This document shows, piece after piece, positions 5,075-6,266 of a stretch of 6,266 nucleotides of DNA. Both the position numbers and the translations under genes were made by a program. This DNA comes from Deltaproteobacteria bacterium (GTDB lineage: Bacteria > Myxococcota_A > UBA796), in NCBI GenBank assembly GCA_002707085.1, contig PALY01000017.1:5355-11620 (forward strand), given 5' to 3'. The first letter of the stretch is position 1. Each line of letters starts with the position of its first letter. The notes beneath the pieces are model-generated. The model saw only the letters and a list, made by a program, of their open reading frames with translations, did not search any database and was not told the origin of the DNA.

Positions 5075-6266
5075 AATGTTCTTTTCGCATCTTCATTTCC
5101 CGATGCAACGGCTTGTTTTAATGCAGTTTTGGCAGCGATGAGATCGCCACGAAACAGGTGCGTGAGACCAATGCTCAGTTGGATAGAGCCTGGGTTGGCC
5201 CCCAACTGTTCTGCCCTTTGATATCGCTGAAGAGCGACGTCGAAACGCTCCTCAACAAAAGCTTTATGGCCCTGTTGAGCCATGGCTTCAGGGCCACCGG
5301 GGTTTGTATCAGGTTTGGGGGATTGGATGCCGGGAATGGGTCTATGTCCGTTGAAATGATCGATTCGGAACGGGTCTTCGCTCGCTGTGGACGGTACAGT
5401 TGCGCTAGTCCCAAGCGATAGAAGGTCCTGATCGAGAATACAGTCGCTGAGTGCTTTCCCGAGTATGGAATGGCCAGTTGCATTGGGGTGGCAGTGGTCG
5501 ATGAACATGTCGTTACCGGGAATCCCATCCGGTGATGCAGAAGCCAAAGCACCCGCTAAATCACAGAAGGGAACATCATGTTTCTCGGCCTTTTGTCGAA
5601 CAATGGATCGCATGGTTCTGTTGCTGGTCATTGGGCGCAATGACACCAGTTCTTTGGTTTCAAATGCATTGAGGGCAGCCTCCTTTAGGCCCGCACGTAG
5701 AAATAGCTGACCCAATCGGTGTTGAGCGCCTTCTGTTTGGAGAAGGCTTTCTCTTTCGCCCACCTCTGCGGCAAAGCGTGCTGCAGGGACGCGATCAACC
5801 ATCTCACCCAAGGAGTGAAGCGCGTGTTCTCCCTGTTGGGTCAAAGTGCCGGGTGTGCCCTGATCAATATGGTCACGGAGATTCGTAGCCACTGTGGTGA
5901 GCAATATGGGTACCTTTTGCTGTTGGGCGGCAAGAATCATGTCCCGAAGGTGTTCACCGTACAGTAGTTCTCCCAATTCGCGATCGGCTTCGTCGACCTG
6001 CACATCCATTCGCCCCACTGGGAGCCACTCTATGCCTTCTGGTGGTGCGAGTGTGTTCTCGCTGGGCACCAAGTATTCGCGCAGGCTTCGATATAGATAG
6101 CTCTTGGACAGTCGCCTTCTCAATAGTTCTGCGCTCGGATCGTAGCGATCCGAACGGGCTTTCAGGGCGCGAAGTTCGTGGTACTCATTGTTTCCTGTGT
6201 AAATGACTACAAGATCAGGGCGGTCATTTTCAAGGATGCGAAACAGCATTTCACCTACCTGGCGAG
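5056..6266 (-). CDS. SGNH/GDSL-type hydrolase with TPR-like repeats, C-terminal part (start off right edge)
   Basis: About 402 residues are visible. The frame stays open through the right edge (five codons upstream of the Met at 6249), so the N-terminus and block I (the GDSL-like nucleophile) are missing. Counting from that Met, block III appears as YTGNNEYHE (17-25) and block V as DHCHPN (251-256), giving the D-x-x-H catalytic pair D251/H254. A helical insertion between them holds a TPR-like unit (about 177-201, LGQLFLRAGLKEAALNAFE). After a Pro-rich linker (about 280-320) the C-terminus has two further TPR-like helical pairs (about 321-395). The architecture suggests an esterase or O-acetyl/acyl-modifying enzyme, often with an N-terminal signal or membrane anchor, but the substrate is unknown. 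It is convergent with the methyltransferase and shows no link to benzoate catabolism. Confidence 0.8.
   Translation of the reverse strand, partial: RQVGEMLFRILENDRPDLVVIYTGNNEYHELRALKARSDRYDPSAELLRRRLSKSYLYRSLREYLVPSENTLAPPEGIEWLPVGRMDVQVDEADRELGELLYGEHLRDMILAAQQQKVPILLTTVATNLRDHIDQGTPGTLTQQGEHALHSLGEMVDRVPAARFAAEVGERESLLQTEGAQHRLGQLFLRAGLKEAALNAFETKELVSLRPMTSNRTMRSIVRQKAEKHDVPFCDLAGALASASPDGIPGNDMFIDHCHPNATGHSILGKALSDCILDQDLLSLGTSATVPSTASEDPFRIDHFNGHRPIPGIQSPKPDTNPGGPEAMAQQGHKAFVEERFDVALQRYQRAEQLGANPGSIQLSIGLTHLFRGDLIAAKTALKQAVASGNEDAKRTLETLTP

Noticed and set aside
1..6266. tRNA, rRNA, CRISPR array or insertion sequence
   Set aside because: No cloverleaf-like stretch, regularly spaced repeats or transposase-like frame was seen, and coding genes fill nearly the whole window.

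Overview
The window carries part of an aerobic benzoate (benzoyl-CoA epoxidation, 'box') catabolic locus from a bacterium, probably Gram-negative. Base composition looks close to balanced, perhaps in the low to mid 50s % GC by eye. The tRNA1(Val)-type methyltransferase and the SGNH/TPR protein next to the box genes hint at a Pseudomonadota or Myxococcota-like ('deltaproteobacterial') genome, but this is a weak inference and no species can be named.

Layout. Positions 1-391 (minus) hold the N-terminal third of a MATE-family multidrug transporter that runs off the left edge. Positions 460-1878 (minus) encode BoxB, the diiron oxygenase subunit of benzoyl-CoA 2,3-epoxidase. Positions 1878-3515 (minus) encode BoxC, which opens the epoxide ring. 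boxC stop and boxB start overlap in TGATG. Positions 3516-3591 form a compact divergent control region. Positions 3592-4314 (plus) encode BoxR, a helix-turn-helix/shikimate-kinase-like regulator of the BzdR type. It overlaps by 8 bp a plus-strand gene (4307-5047) for a tRNA1(Val) adenine-N6 methyltransferase-like protein. Positions 5056-6266 (minus, convergent, 8 bp gap) hold the C-terminal part of an SGNH/GDSL-type hydrolase with TPR-like helical repeats, whose start lies beyond the right edge.

How it works together. BoxB (with an electron-transfer reductase, BoxA, not seen here) would epoxidise benzoyl-CoA, and BoxC would hydrolyse and cleave the product to 3,4-dehydroadipyl-CoA semialdehyde plus formate. 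BoxR is expected to sense benzoyl-CoA through its kinase-like domain and to repress the pathway when no substrate is present. The intergenic region is the most striking part of the sequence. A 16-bp inverted repeat carries TGCA-N6-TGCA operator-like sites, each containing a -10 box (TATAGT), arranged symmetrically around a palindromic TTGCAA that can act as -35 for both divergent promoters. The predicted boxR start site falls on the A of its ATG, so boxR may be translated from a leaderless mRNA.

Not seen: boxA, the benzoate-CoA ligase, the semialdehyde dehydrogenase BoxD, RNA genes, insertion sequences or CRISPR. The system itself is a known one. The unusual parts are the control-region architecture, the short BoxR, and the gene partners.
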